Source of the DNA: Bacteroidota bacterium
Lineage (GTDB): Bacteria > Bacteroidota > Bacteroidia > Chitinophagales > Chitinophagaceae
Direction of reading: 5' to 3'
NCBI GenBank assembly: GCA_018267955.1
Contig: JAFDXL010000009.1
Location: 124,001-188,000 of the forward strand
Length of the DNA stretch: 64,000 nucleotides
The notes below the pieces were generated by a model, which saw only the letters and a program-made list of their open reading frames with translations, had not been told where the DNA came from and made no database searches. Position 1 is the stretch's first letter. Every line of letters starts with the position of its first letter. Of the stretch, positions 52,021 to 61,577 are shown in pieces. Made by a program: the position numbers and the translations under genes.

Positions 52021-53655
52021 ATGCATAACGCGTATTTTCACTACGACCAACCTAAGAATGAACCGGTATTAGGCTACGCGCCTAAAAGCGCAGAGCGTAT
52101 CGCCTTGCAAAAGGCTTTAGCAGAAATGAAATCTTCCACCCGCGATATACCTATGTATATTAATGGTAAAGAGGTAAGGTCGGGTGATAAGCAGGAGATA
52201 CGTCCGCCACATGAAACAGGCCACTTGCTGGGTCATTATCATGCAGGCACTGCAGAACATGTGAAGCAAGCGATCAATGCTGCGTTAGCCGCAAGAGAAA
52301 GCTGGGCTGCAATGCCATGGGAACATCGCGCTGGCATCTTCCTGAAGGCAGCTGAATTGCTGGCTACCAAATACCGTTTCCGGATGAATGCGGCTACTAT
52401 GCTGGGACAAAGCAAAAATGCTTTCCAGGCAGAGATAGACAGCGCATGCGAATTGATTGATTTCCTTCGTTTTAATGTACACTTCCTAAGTAAAATATAT
52501 AACGAGCAGCCTATCTCTACGCCGGCATTCCATAATCGTATGGAGTATCGCCCGCTGGAAGGTTTCGTGCTGGCTGTTACACCGTTCAACTTTACTGCCA
52601 TCGGTGGCAACCTGCCTACTGCGCCTGCGATGTGCGGTAATGTGGTAGTATGGAAGCCTGCCAATACGCAGATTTACAGCGCCAGCGTATTTATGGAGAT
52701 CCTGATAGAAGCAGGTTTACCTGCGGGTGTTATCAACCTGGTATATCCTCCCGGTCCTGTGATAGGTGATGTGTGTTTTGAACATCCTGATTTTGCAGGT
52801 GTGCACTTTACAGGATCTACAGGTGTATTCCAAACCATGTGGAAGAACATAGGTACTAACATTGCCAAATACAAATCATACCCGCGCATAGTTGGAGAAA
52901 CAGGTGGTAAAGACTTCGTGATGGTGCACCCGTCTGCAGATGTAGATGCGGTAGCTGCTAACCTCGCGCGTGGTGCATTCGAATACCAGGGCCAAAAATG
53001 TTCTGCTGCAAGCAGGGCATATTTGCCAAGCAATATCGCTGATGCGATCAAAACAAAACTGGTGGCCGAACTGAAAACCATGAAAATGGGCCCTGTGGAT
53101 GATTTTACCAACTTCATCAACGCGGTAATAGATCAAAAAGCATTTAACAGCATCACCAAATACATTGATGGTGTAAAGAACAGCAATGGCAAGGCGTCTA
53201 TACTGCATGGTGGTAATTATGATAAATCTAAAGGCTGGTTTATAGAACCAACAGTGATAGAAGCACATGCAACAGACTATGTTACTTTATGTGAAGAGAT
53301 CTTCGGCCCAGTGCTGACCATCTATACCTACGAGGCTGACAAATGGATGGATATACTGGATACTGTAGATCATACCAGCGGCTATGCCCTTACTGGTGCC
53401 ATTTTTGCGCAGGATAGGGAAGCTATTGAATACATGACCCGCAAACTGGTAAACGCGGCAGGTAACTTCTATATCAATGATAAGCCAACCGGTGCGGTAG
53501 TGGGTCAGCAGCCATTTGGTGGTGCCCGTGCTTCCGGTACCAATGATAAAGCAGGTTCTCTGCTAAACCTGTACCGCTGGCTGAGCGCAAGGACTATTAA
53601 AGAAACATATGTACCTGTTACAGATTACAGGTATCCATTCCACCAGGCCGATTAA
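52021..53655 (+). CDS. pruA: L-glutamate gamma-semialdehyde (1-pyrroline-5-carboxylate) dehydrogenase
   Basis: This enzyme oxidises glutamate semialdehyde to glutamate with NAD+, the second step of proline catabolism. The 544-aa aldehyde dehydrogenase has the NAD-binding segment FTGSTGVFQTMWKNIG, the catalytic Glu in GETGGKDFVMVHPSAD, the catalytic Cys in YQGQKCSAASRAYL and the C-terminal QQPFGGARASGTNDKAG typical of PruA. No proline dehydrogenase is adjacent. A terminator follows. Confidence 0.96.
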   Translation: MHNAYFHYDQPKNEPVLGYAPKSAERIALQKALAEMKSSTRDIPMYINGKEVRSGDKQEIRPPHETGHLLGHYHAGTAEHVKQAINAALAARESWAAMPWEHRAGIFLKAAELLATKYRFRMNAATMLGQSKNAFQAEIDSACELIDFLRFNVHFLSKIYNEQPISTPAFHNRMEYRPLEGFVLAVTPFNFTAIGGNLPTAPAMCGNVVVWKPANTQIYSASVFMEILIEAGLPAGVINLVYPPGPVIGDVCFEHPDFAGVHFTGSTGVFQTMWKNIGTNIAKYKSYPRIVGETGGKDFVMVHPSADVDAVAANLARGAFEYQGQKCSAASRAYLPSNIADAIKTKLVAELKTMKMGPVDDFTNFINAVIDQKAFNSITKYIDGVKNSNGKASILHGGNYDKSKGWFIEPTVIEAHATDYVTLCEEIFGPVLTIYTYEADKWMDILDTVDHTSGYALTGAIFAQDREAIEYMTRKLVNAAGNFYINDKPTGAVVGQQPFGGARASGTNDKAGSLLNLYRWLSARTIKETYVPVTDYRYPFHQAD

Positions 53656-53672
53656 TTTTCCTGGATAAATAT

Positions 53673-53702
53673 AAAAGCCCATAGCATTTGCTATGGGCTT
53701 TT
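53673..53702 (+). terminator. Intrinsic terminator of pruA
   Basis: 13-bp stem AAAAGCCCATAGC/GCTATGGGCTTTT with a 4-base loop and T-run, 17 bases after the stop codon. Confidence 0.92.
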
Positions 53703-53721
53703 TGTTTTTAATACGTTCACT

Positions 53722-53729
53722 TATCTTTG
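53722..53729 (+). promoter_or_regulatory. -7 box just before the 53736 gene
   Basis: TATCTTTG ends 6 bases before the ATG at 53736, again implying a leaderless transcript. Confidence 0.45.
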
Positions 53730-53735
53730 ATATAC

Positions 53736-54065
53736 ATGAGGAAGCTAAGCCTGTTGTTGATCCTTTTCGCCGGTCTTTGCAGTTGCGACTGCAGCAAATA
53801 CACAAAGAATATAGTTGCAGATAGTAAAACGCATGAAGGCATACCCAATGTAATGGTGTATAGCGTCGCGGCAACAGGTGGCAACCAAACGGAGGAGAAA
53901 ACAATCTATACAGACTCCACCGGTAGTTTTGAAGCCAGCTTTTCCGTAAGTGGTATTGCTAAATGCCCTACGCTGAAACTTACCATCAGCAAGCCTGATT
54001 ACGATACAAGACGCATCACCGAGCCGCAACCCGGCGATACGATCTTTTTGACAAAGCTGAACTAA
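53736..54065 (+). CDS. Small lipoprotein with a carboxypeptidase-regulatory-like domain
   Basis: The 109-aa protein has a lipoprotein signal (LLLILFAGLCSC, Cys17). The mature part has a CarboxypepD_reg-like beta sandwich pattern (GIPNVMVYSVAATGG, TDSTGSFEASFSV, PTLKLTISKPDY). Such domains occur in surface lipoproteins; the function is unknown. Its end abuts the convergent MATE gene. Confidence 0.72.
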   Translation: MRKLSLLLILFAGLCSCDCSKYTKNIVADSKTHEGIPNVMVYSVAATGGNQTEEKTIYTDSTGSFEASFSVSGIAKCPTLKLTISKPDYDTRRITEPQPGDTIFLTKLN

Positions 54066-55475
54066 TTACACCTTCACCAACTTCCACTTACCTCTTCTAA
54101 ATAAAAGAATAGCGGCTATTGCCATCAGGCTTTCAGCAATGGATATGGCAAGGAATACGCCCGTTGGCCCCATGTTCAATACCTTAGCCATCACATAAGC
54201 TATCGGTATCTGGAAGGCCCAAAAACCTAAGAGATTTATTATTGTAGGTGTTTTAGTATCACCGGCGCCGTTGAAAGATTGAGATACCACCATGCCATAG
54301 CCATAGAAGGCATATCCAAGGCTTACAAAACGCAGGCAGGCTACGCCATAGCTTACAACGGCCTCATCCTGGGTAAACAAGTGGATGATGGGTTCTGCGC
54401 ATGTAAAGAATATTACCGCCACCGATACAAGAAATAGCATATTGTATCTGGCTGTCTTCCACACAGATTGCTCGGCACGGTCTGGTTGATTAGCCCCAAG
54501 ATTTTGCCCTACCAATGTTGCAGCCGCATTGGCCATACCCCATGCAGGTAGTATGGTAAATATGATCACACGTATGCCAATGGTATATCCTGCCAGTGCA
54601 TCGCTGCCGAAACCTGATAATATCCTGACCAGGAATATCCAGCTGGCAGAACTTATTAAGAACTGGGCCGTAGCGCCGGATGCTATCTTAATAACATTGG
54701 TAATAACAGGTATATCTAACCGTACGTGCTTGCGGTGAAATTTGATAATGCCCGTACCACCAAACAAGTGATACAGCTGATAGCACACGCCAATGCCCCT
54801 GCCTATGGTGGTAGCTAGCGCAGCGCCAGTCAGCCCCATAGCAGGTATTGGCCCTAATCCGTTTATCAGGGTAGGGCATAGTATGATGTTCAGCGTATTG
54901 GCGATCCATAGAGAACGCATGGCTATAGACGCATCACCCGCTCCGCGAAAGATACCATTGATCAGGAAAAGCATCACAATAACCATATTGCTGCCCATTA
55001 GCAACTGGGTGTAATGGTAGTTTTCATTAGCCACTTCTGAGGCAGCGCCCATAATTATCAGTAGGTTTTTTGCATATAAGATGCCTGTTATGGATACCAG
55101 CAGGCTAAAAAACGCGCCAATGTATAGTGCCTGCAGGCCGGCGTGTGCCGCTCCGTCAGTATCTTTTTCACCCACGCGGCGCGCTACTATAGCTGTGGCT
55201 CCCATACTCAGCCCCATGGCTATAGAGTAGAGCAGGGTCAGCATAGATTCCGTAAGCCCTACAGTTGCAACTGCATTTACGCCCAGCTTGCCAACAAAGA
55301 AAACATCCACTACGGCAAATAAAGATTCCATCGCCATCTCCAGGATCATAGGCACCGATAGCAGGAAAATGGCTTTTTTGATGCTACCGGTGGTAAAATC
55401 CTGTTCGCCGCCGGTTACTGCCTGTTTAAACAGTTGTAATAAATATATAGTACGTGATGATGCACGTGATTGCAT
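54066..55475 (-). CDS. MATE family multidrug/toxin efflux transporter
   Basis: The 469-aa integral membrane protein has 12 helices. Family features include KKAIFLLSVPMILEMAMESLFAVVDVFFVGKLG, GLSMGATAIVARRVGEKD and MANAAATLVGQNLGANQPDRAE (landmarks). It exports drugs or metabolites using a cation gradient; the substrate is unknown. Confidence 0.93.
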   Translation of the reverse strand: MQSRASSRTIYLLQLFKQAVTGGEQDFTTGSIKKAIFLLSVPMILEMAMESLFAVVDVFFVGKLGVNAVATVGLTESMLTLLYSIAMGLSMGATAIVARRVGEKDTDGAAHAGLQALYIGAFFSLLVSITGILYAKNLLIIMGAASEVANENYHYTQLLMGSNMVIVMLFLINGIFRGAGDASIAMRSLWIANTLNIILCPTLINGLGPIPAMGLTGAALATTIGRGIGVCYQLYHLFGGTGIIKFHRKHVRLDIPVITNVIKIASGATAQFLISSASWIFLVRILSGFGSDALAGYTIGIRVIIFTILPAWGMANAAATLVGQNLGANQPDRAEQSVWKTARYNMLFLVSVAVIFFTCAEPIIHLFTQDEAVVSYGVACLRFVSLGYAFYGYGMVVSQSFNGAGDTKTPTIINLLGFWAFQIPIAYVMAKVLNMGPTGVFLAISIAESLMAIAAILLFRRGKWKLVKV

Positions 55476-55850
55476 AACAGATTAATTTTCAGATTATTGA
55501 TTTAAGTAAATAGAATGATTTCCGGCGTTATATATGCCGGTAAATCGGGCTGAGAATCATCGCCCGAACGCGTCAGGCGGTATGTTAAAACACCATAAGA
55601 TTGAAGAAATGATGCGCTAAAATAAAGGAAATATTCCATACCAAAAACTTTGTTATGTAAAAAGATCTTACATCACGAAGTAAGGGTGGGCAATTCAAAG
55701 ATAGCAGGTGTGCCTACGACAATAAAAGGGTGGTTACAACAGGCAAAGCTTTCATAAAAGCAAATGTGTATATTTAATTATTCACATGTATACTTTTTTA
55801 AATAAAAAAATATACATTAGTGTATTGTTTAACCTTAAATTTTTATCAAA
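55476..55850. other. Noncoding spacer of 375 bases
   Basis: I see no gene, RNA motif or strong hairpin here. The stretch is AT-rich from about 55600 and probably holds the promoters of the MATE gene and of the 55851 gene. Confidence 0.5.
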
Positions 55851-56453
55851 ATGAAAAAGTTTTTTTTAGCAATGCTGATCGTAGCTGTAGCACATTCAGC
55901 AAAAGCCTTAACAGTAAACGCAAGTTTCTTTTTAGATGCTACAGCAATGCAATCATTGCCATACACATTTCCTCCGGGTTGGCCATGCACAACACTAAAA
56001 ATTGTTCAATTTGATAAGGTATGGGCAGTTTGTGAGGATGATTGCAGCACGTTATATGTGTGGAGTGGAAGCGCACCTTTCCCAATTAGTGCGCCCAATG
56101 GCAGTGCCATAAATATTAACTTAACTGGTCCTTCTACAAACTGGACTGCTTTATCAGGTGCTTCGAAAAATCCTACTTGTTCAAATTTGATAATTGTCGG
56201 AGTTTCGTTTAAAGATTTTAATGGGGCTGGGGTTACACATATATTGCAAGATAATAACTATTGTGCGTCCTCGCTTTCAATACCCGGAAATGAAGGTGCA
56301 GGGTATGACTGCGTTCATAATCTTGGGCCTAGTCCTTGCTTAGATATGGATTGTACTAATACAACGGGTATTCTAAATATATCAATTTATTACTGTTTGA
56401 CTTGTGGATTTGGAGGCGTTCCAGGAACTGAAGTGTGGATAAATCAGATTTAA
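55851..56453 (+). CDS. Secreted cysteine-rich protein of unknown function
   Basis: The 200-aa protein has a signal peptide (MKKFFLAMLIVAVAHSAKA). The mature part has a dozen Cys (PCTTLK, CEDDCST, NPTCSNL, NNYCASS, YDCVHN, SPCLDMDC, YYCLTCGFGG), which suggests several disulfides in a secreted or surface protein. No family is recognised. The local bases are AT-rich, unlike the pth gene behind it, so recent acquisition is possible. Confidence 0.72.
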   Translation: MKKFFLAMLIVAVAHSAKALTVNASFFLDATAMQSLPYTFPPGWPCTTLKIVQFDKVWAVCEDDCSTLYVWSGSAPFPISAPNGSAININLTGPSTNWTALSGASKNPTCSNLIIVGVSFKDFNGAGVTHILQDNNYCASSLSIPGNEGAGYDCVHNLGPSPCLDMDCTNTTGILNISIYYCLTCGFGGVPGTEVWINQI

Positions 56454-56459
56454 AAATCA

Positions 56460-56497
56460 AAATGATGGCTTGTCCTTTGCCAGATAAGCCATCATTT
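56460..56497. terminator. Bidirectional terminator hairpin
   Basis: 12-bp stem AAATGATGGCTT/AAGCCATCATTT with a 14-base loop, lying between convergent genes and touching the pth stop codon. Confidence 0.7.
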
Positions 56498-57056
56498 AAC
56501 GATTATACAAGCTCATCGTCTTGGCTATACCCTGGAAGGCAAAGCTTTCTATAATATCGATGCAGCGTAGTATTTTATCTTTTATGATGGGTAATTCGTC
56601 TTGCTTCCATCGGCTCAGCACAAAGTCTGCCTGCCTGCCTTTGGCAAAATTATTACCTATACCAAACCTCAATCGGGCATATTGGTCGGTCTGTAGTAAT
56701 AATTCTATGTTTTTCAACCCGTTATGGCCTGCAGCACTACCTGCGCCACGCAGCCGCAGAGCTTCTATGGGTAATGCCAGCTCATCAACTATCACTAATA
56801 TATTTTCTAATGATATTTTTTCTTTATCCATCCAATACTTCACTGCCTTGCCGCTCAGGTTCATATAGGTAGTTGGTTTGATCACCACAAATTGCTTGCC
56901 CTTAATTTTAACATTTGCCACAAATGCATGCCTGTCCAGCTCATAATTGCCACCATGTTTTATCACAAATGCATCTGCCACTTCAAATCCTATATTATGC
57001 CTCGTCATATCATATTCTGCGCCAATATTGCCCAAACCAACGATCAGGTATTTCAT
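56496..57056 (-). CDS. pth: Peptidyl-tRNA hydrolase
   Basis: Pth releases tRNA from prematurely dropped peptidyl-tRNA. The 186-aa protein has YLIVGLGNIGAEYDMTRHNIGFEVAD with the catalytic His in TRHNIGF, the Asn in PTTYMNLSG, the Asp in VIVDELALP and LRGAGSAAGHNGLKNIE. Ile replaces Pro in the usual GNPG. Length is normal. Confidence 0.96.
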   Translation of the reverse strand: MKYLIVGLGNIGAEYDMTRHNIGFEVADAFVIKHGGNYELDRHAFVANVKIKGKQFVVIKPTTYMNLSGKAVKYWMDKEKISLENILVIVDELALPIEALRLRGAGSAAGHNGLKNIELLLQTDQYARLRFGIGNNFAKGRQADFVLSRWKQDELPIIKDKILRCIDIIESFAFQGIAKTMSLYNR

Positions 57057-57219
57057 TTCGCGAAGATAATTGCTATTCTGATGAGGGTTTAGAGAAAAAA
57101 AATTATTATTTACCCAACTAAAAAAATTAAGATTTTGTCTTTATATTAGTAGCTTATAATAGAAATGTAGGATTGAATCACCCCAATCAAACATTGTATT
57201 TTTTTTAAACGTTTGCTAA

Positions 57220-59559
57220 ATGCGAAAACTTTTATTACTAACCTTTCTGGGTTTCTTAGGTATTAATGCGTTTGCACAGGATTATACACCGGCTTTTACC
57301 CATACATCGGGTACCCAGGTGTATAATACTATAACAAATAATATACCTATATCTGTTACCATAACTCCTGTTGGCAATCCCGGTAGTACAACACCATATT
57401 GCGGAACAGGGCCTTATTTCGTAGCCTACGATGCATCTCACACAGGTGGGTACCATTATAGCTTTTCACCTGCGGCAACGCATGTGAAATTTGAGATTGC
57501 TGACTTTCAGGCAGATGATACACTGTATATGCGTGTTAATGGTACTTTGACACCTATTACACCCGGTATGTTATCAAGCTATTTGCCGGGATGTACCACA
57601 CCTGCTCCTACAAGCTCTTATATAGCTTTGGGCGGCAAGCTTACCAGCACACTGGGTGCAGGTAATAATGGTGTTACCTTAACCTATGCTTCGGCACCCG
57701 GTACTATTAGTTCTATAGAATTGATACATGACCGCTTAAATACCAGTTCCGGCGGGGTTGTATGGTCTGCCTATGCCGCATTAGATAGTTGTTTGCAGCC
57801 ATTCGTAGTAACGGCTGATTCTCCGTTTTGTACAAAACATAATTTGAACCTGCACGTTCCTAACTTTCCCAATACTACCTTTAGCTGGACAACGACTGCC
57901 AGCATCCCGATGCCTATTGCTCAAACAACAGTTCCGGATCCTATCGTTCCCAATCTGCAGCTTCCGGGCTCTAACGGTACCTATACCTGCGTAGCCACCC
58001 GCGGTGTTTGTACTTATACGTCCAGTAAAGATATAAGCGTTGACCTGACACCTAACAAACCGACGGTTAAGCAATATGGCCCTAAATGTGCCGGCGAAGC
58101 TGATACTGTTTACTTGCTTACAAGCCCGAACGTTGCCAATATTATCTTTGATAACTTCGGCAACGCGCACCCATGTACTATAAGTCCGTTTAACTTTTAT
58201 GCGATTCCTAGCATACAGATAGTCAATGCAGGCATATATAAAGCTGTTTCCCTTTCGCTTTTAGGCTGCCCTTCAGATACAGGTTCGGCTTATATCAGTT
58301 TGAATTCTTTAGTGGTAGCTAATTTCTCGTTCGATCTGATGCCAGGTTGCAAAGAAGATAGCGTACAGTTTCACGATCTTTCTTTAGGCAACACTCAGTG
58401 GCATTGGGATTTTGGTGATTCCAAGACAGATACAACAACCAATCCTTTGCATATTTACAGCCAGCAGGGTAGTTATCGTGTAAGGTTGATCGTTAACAAT
58501 GCACGTTGTGTGGATAGTATCACAAAACCATTTTCAATCAACCACCCGCTCGAGGCCAAATTTGCGATCAGCGATGATAGTATTTGCCAGGGAGATACCA
58601 TCTATTTTACAAATCAATCTACAGTAACGCCTGGGGTTGCCACACCGTTCGACTGGGATTTTAAAGATGGTTACACGAGCAATCAATTTGAACCGAAGCA
58701 TGGCTATACCTATTATGGTGATTATAACGTTAGGCTGATTGTTACCGATTACCTCGGATGTCATGATACCGCATATAAAATCATTGCTGTTGACTCTTTA
58801 GGTTCTGCGAGCTTCTTCTCTGATACGGTAATATGTGCCGGCGAAACGATAAAATTTGAAGGTGACTATTCTACAATCGGCGGTACCTATGCTCTTTGGG
58901 ATTTCGGTGATGGCCATACTATACAGGATCAGTTCAGCATTCAGCATGCTTTCGATAAGCCGGGTATTTATGATGTTCAGTTGAATGCACACTATAGGGT
59001 ATGTCATGATACTACTTATCATCAGAATATCTATGTGAATGCATATCCTACTGTCGATCTGGGTCCTGACACCGCTATTTGCCCGGGAGGCCAGCCGATA
59101 TCTATAGGTGATCTCATCAATAGCCCAATATCTAATCCAAACTATCATTGGAGGTGGAATACAGAAACCAAGGATACCACAGCAAATATCATGGTTCACC
59201 ATCCCGGTACTTATTCTGTAACGGTAGATAATAATGGTTGTACTGCTGCCGATAGTATTGTGGTGAAGAAAAACTGCTACATTGATATCCCTAATGTATT
59301 TACGCCTAATAACGACGGGTATAACGATTACTTCCTGCCAAGGCAGTTCCTGTCCCGCAATGTTAGCAAGTTCGATATGACTATTTACAATCGCTGGGGT
59401 CAAAAAGTATTTGAAACAAATACGCTCGAAGGACGCGGTTGGGATGGTAAATTCAACGGTACAGATCAGCCGGAAGGTGTATATATATACGTGATCAAGG
59501 TTTCATTCGGTAATGATACCAATGAAAGCTACGATGGCAACATCACCTTGCTGCGATAA
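57220..59559 (+). CDS. PKD-repeat surface protein with gliding-motility-type (CHU_C) T9SS C-terminal domain
   Basis: The 779-aa protein has a signal peptide (MRKLLLLTFLGFLGINAFA). Ig-like segments at ~190-380 precede at least three PKD domains at ~385-620, each with a W-DFGD core (WHWDFGDSKTD, DWDFKDGYTS, LWDFGDGHTI). A DLGPDTAICPGG linker leads to the ~90-residue C-terminal domain: IPNVFTPNNDGYNDYFLP, YNRWGQKVFET, DGKFNGTDQPEGVYIYVI. The last matches the gliding motility-associated C-terminal domain, a type B T9SS sorting signal. It is likely a secreted or surface adhesin. Confidence 0.92.
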   Translation: MRKLLLLTFLGFLGINAFAQDYTPAFTHTSGTQVYNTITNNIPISVTITPVGNPGSTTPYCGTGPYFVAYDASHTGGYHYSFSPAATHVKFEIADFQADDTLYMRVNGTLTPITPGMLSSYLPGCTTPAPTSSYIALGGKLTSTLGAGNNGVTLTYASAPGTISSIELIHDRLNTSSGGVVWSAYAALDSCLQPFVVTADSPFCTKHNLNLHVPNFPNTTFSWTTTASIPMPIAQTTVPDPIVPNLQLPGSNGTYTCVATRGVCTYTSSKDISVDLTPNKPTVKQYGPKCAGEADTVYLLTSPNVANIIFDNFGNAHPCTISPFNFYAIPSIQIVNAGIYKAVSLSLLGCPSDTGSAYISLNSLVVANFSFDLMPGCKEDSVQFHDLSLGNTQWHWDFGDSKTDTTTNPLHIYSQQGSYRVRLIVNNARCVDSITKPFSINHPLEAKFAISDDSICQGDTIYFTNQSTVTPGVATPFDWDFKDGYTSNQFEPKHGYTYYGDYNVRLIVTDYLGCHDTAYKIIAVDSLGSASFFSDTVICAGETIKFEGDYSTIGGTYALWDFGDGHTIQDQFSIQHAFDKPGIYDVQLNAHYRVCHDTTYHQNIYVNAYPTVDLGPDTAICPGGQPISIGDLINSPISNPNYHWRWNTETKDTTANIMVHHPGTYSVTVDNNGCTAADSIVVKKNCYIDIPNVFTPNNDGYNDYFLPRQFLSRNVSKFDMTIYNRWGQKVFETNTLEGRGWDGKFNGTDQPEGVYIYVIKVSFGNDTNESYDGNITLLR

Positions 59560-59585
59560 AAGTGAAGTTTAGATGTTTTATAATT

Positions 59586-59621
59586 ATTAAGAGCTACCTA
59601 ACAGGTAGCTCTTAATTTTTT
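59586..59621 (+). terminator. Intrinsic terminator after the PKD-protein gene
   Basis: 14-bp stem ATTAAGAGCTACCT/AGGTAGCTCTTAAT with AAC loop and a T-run, 26 bases after the stop. Confidence 0.9.
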
Positions 59622-59664
59622 ATGGGTATTCTAAAAATATCAGGGATGCTGCAATAAGCCGCAA

Positions 59665-60645
59665 CTAATAATAAGAATGTGTAGCAAGATAGTTGGCAAC
59701 ATAATCTTTTATACCATCTTCCAGGGAATGGAAATCGTTGCTATAACCGGCAGCTTTTAGTTTGTGCATATCAGCCTCGGTAAAATATTGGTACTTGTCC
59801 CTGATGTCTGCAGGGGTGTCGACGAAAATGATATTAGCAGGCAAGCCCAGCGAGTTAAACACAGCCGTTGCCAGGTCTTTGAATGTCCTTGCACGCCCTG
59901 TGCCGCAATTGTACAACCCATTTTCAGGTTGTTGCTGCATCAGCCAGGTGCAGATAGACAATACATCTTGTACGTATATAAAATCACGCAGCTGTTCGCC
60001 ATCCCTATAGTTCGGGTTGTGCGATCTGAACAATTTTACAGCGCCTGTTTCCTTTATCTGGTTGTATGCGTGGAAGATAACCGATGCCATACGGCCCTTG
60101 TGATATTCATTAGGTCCATATACATTAAAGAACTTTACACCTGCCCAAAATGGTGGCATGGTATCTTGTGCCAAAGCCCAGATGTCAAATTCATTTTTTG
60201 ATACACCATAAGGGTTCAGTGGTTTCAATTGAGAAACTATCTTATGGTCGTCTTTATAGCCCAGCTCTCCGTTGCCATACGTTGCAGCCGACGATGCGTA
60301 TACCAATGGTATTTGCTGCTGCGTACATACCGCCCAGATAGCTTTGGAATAATCCAGGTTCCATTTTACATGCACTGCATAATCCATCTCAGTGGTATCG
60401 GTCCTGGCGCCAAGATGAAACATATATTGTATATATCCTGGCTTACGATTGCACCAATCTATAAATTCGTTACGATCTATTTGTTCCAGGAACTTTTTGC
60501 CTTCTAGGTTTGGCTGCTTGGCAGGGTGGGAGAAATCGTCTACAAGTATGAGGTGGTTGTAGCCCTTGCTGTTTAAGTATCCAACCAGGTAGCTGCCGAT
60601 AAAACCGGCAGCACCTGTAATGGCTATAATATCATTATTATTCAT
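59665..60645 (-). CDS. hldD: ADP-glyceromanno-heptose 6-epimerase
   Basis: HldD converts ADP-D-glycero-D-manno-heptose to the L-form used in LPS inner core. The 326-aa short-chain dehydrogenase has the NADP loop ITGAAGFIGSYLVGYLN, the catalytic Tyr/Lys in YGVSKNEFD and the family stretch FNVYGPNEYHKGRMASV with RDGEQLRDFIYVQDV. No other heptose genes are nearby. Confidence 0.95.
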   Translation of the reverse strand: MNNNDIIAITGAAGFIGSYLVGYLNSKGYNHLILVDDFSHPAKQPNLEGKKFLEQIDRNEFIDWCNRKPGYIQYMFHLGARTDTTEMDYAVHVKWNLDYSKAIWAVCTQQQIPLVYASSAATYGNGELGYKDDHKIVSQLKPLNPYGVSKNEFDIWALAQDTMPPFWAGVKFFNVYGPNEYHKGRMASVIFHAYNQIKETGAVKLFRSHNPNYRDGEQLRDFIYVQDVLSICTWLMQQQPENGLYNCGTGRARTFKDLATAVFNSLGLPANIIFVDTPADIRDKYQYFTEADMHKLKAAGYSNDFHSLEDGIKDYVANYLATHSYY

Positions 60646-60669
60646 GCAAACATGATAAAAACAAAGCGA

Positions 60670-60948
60670 TTATTCTGCTTTGCGGCTTGCGGTATCTGCA
60701 ACAGTTGCTGCTGACGCTGGCGCTTCTTCTTTTGGTGCTGTTGCCTCTTCGTGAGATACTTCTTTAGCGCCCATCATTTCATGTGTTTCCGCATGTTCAG
60801 CACCTTCATGCTCTTCACTCATTACATTTACAAAGTTAACTGCTGCAATAAACAGGCAGGCAAGCAGTAATGTAAACCAAAATGCCGCGCTTAAGGGCGC
60901 TTTTTTAGGTGCTGAGTGAGAATCGTGTGTATGTTCTTCGTGTGACAT
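60670..60948 (-). CDS. Small single-TM hypothetical protein
   Basis: The 92-aa protein starts at 60948 (MSHEEHTHDSHSAPKK). It has one TM helix (SAAFWFTLLLACLFIAAVNFVNV) and a His/Glu/Ala-rich C-terminal tail (EHEGAEHAETHEMMG). Function is unknown; it lies 24 bases upstream of hldD's end region and may be cotranscribed with its neighbours. Confidence 0.7.
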   Translation of the reverse strand: MSHEEHTHDSHSAPKKAPLSAAFWFTLLLACLFIAAVNFVNVMSEEHEGAEHAETHEMMGAKEVSHEEATAPKEEAPASAATVADTASRKAE

Positions 60949-61023
60949 GTTGCTTTTTTGTGTTGTGCGCAAAAGTAATTGTTTACCCTGATTATTAAAA
61001 TAGCTGGGCTTGTTTATCCACCG

Positions 61024-61551
61024 CTATTTTTTAGGTGCGGGTGGTTCCATGACAGTACCGCATTTTTTACAGGTGCGTTTTTCCACGTCCGAATAAAAGC
61101 GTTCCATCAGCGGAGGAAGTTGTGATACTATATCTGTCAGGTCAAGATATTCTTCATACAGTTTTTCGTGACAGTTTTCGCAAAACCACATAAAAGCGTC
61201 TTTTTCTGAATGTTCCCTTTTTTTCTCAATTACCAGTCCTACGGTATTTTCACCACGCTGTGGAGAGTGGGGTACTTTACCCGGCAGCATAAACATCTCT
61301 CCTTCCTTTATTGGTATATCCACAATCTTCCCCTCTTCCTGTATGCGTACCACAATATCGCCCTGCAATTGATAAAAGAGTTCTTCACTTTCGTTATAGT
61401 GAAAATCCTTACGGCTATTAGGCCCGCCAACTATCATTACTATAAAATCTCCTGCATCTTTGTATAATTGCTGATTGCCAACAGGGGGCTTTAATAAATG
61501 ACGGTTCTCTTCTATCCACTGACTTAGGTTGAACGGGCGTTTCACTGCCAT
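61024..61551 (-). CDS. nbaC: 3-hydroxyanthranilate 3,4-dioxygenase
   Basis: The enzyme opens 3-hydroxyanthranilate on the path to quinolinate and NAD, or in tryptophan breakdown. The 175-aa cupin has the iron ligands in KDFHYNESEELFYQL and the His in GKVPHSPQRG. It also has the bacterial C-terminal rubredoxin-like metal site CENC...CKKC. It is soluble. No other kynurenine-pathway gene lies in the window. Confidence 0.95.
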   Translation of the reverse strand: MAVKRPFNLSQWIEENRHLLKPPVGNQQLYKDAGDFIVMIVGGPNSRKDFHYNESEELFYQLQGDIVVRIQEEGKIVDIPIKEGEMFMLPGKVPHSPQRGENTVGLVIEKKREHSEKDAFMWFCENCHEKLYEEYLDLTDIVSQLPPLMERFYSDVEKRTCKKCGTVMEPPAPKK

Positions 61552-61577
61552 GGCTGTTAATATTTTGTAGTTTAAAT

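Noticed and set aside
55476-55850. Possible tRNA or small RNA gene in the long spacer
   Set aside because: No cloverleaf, T-arm motif or stable hairpin with a T-run could be found by eye.
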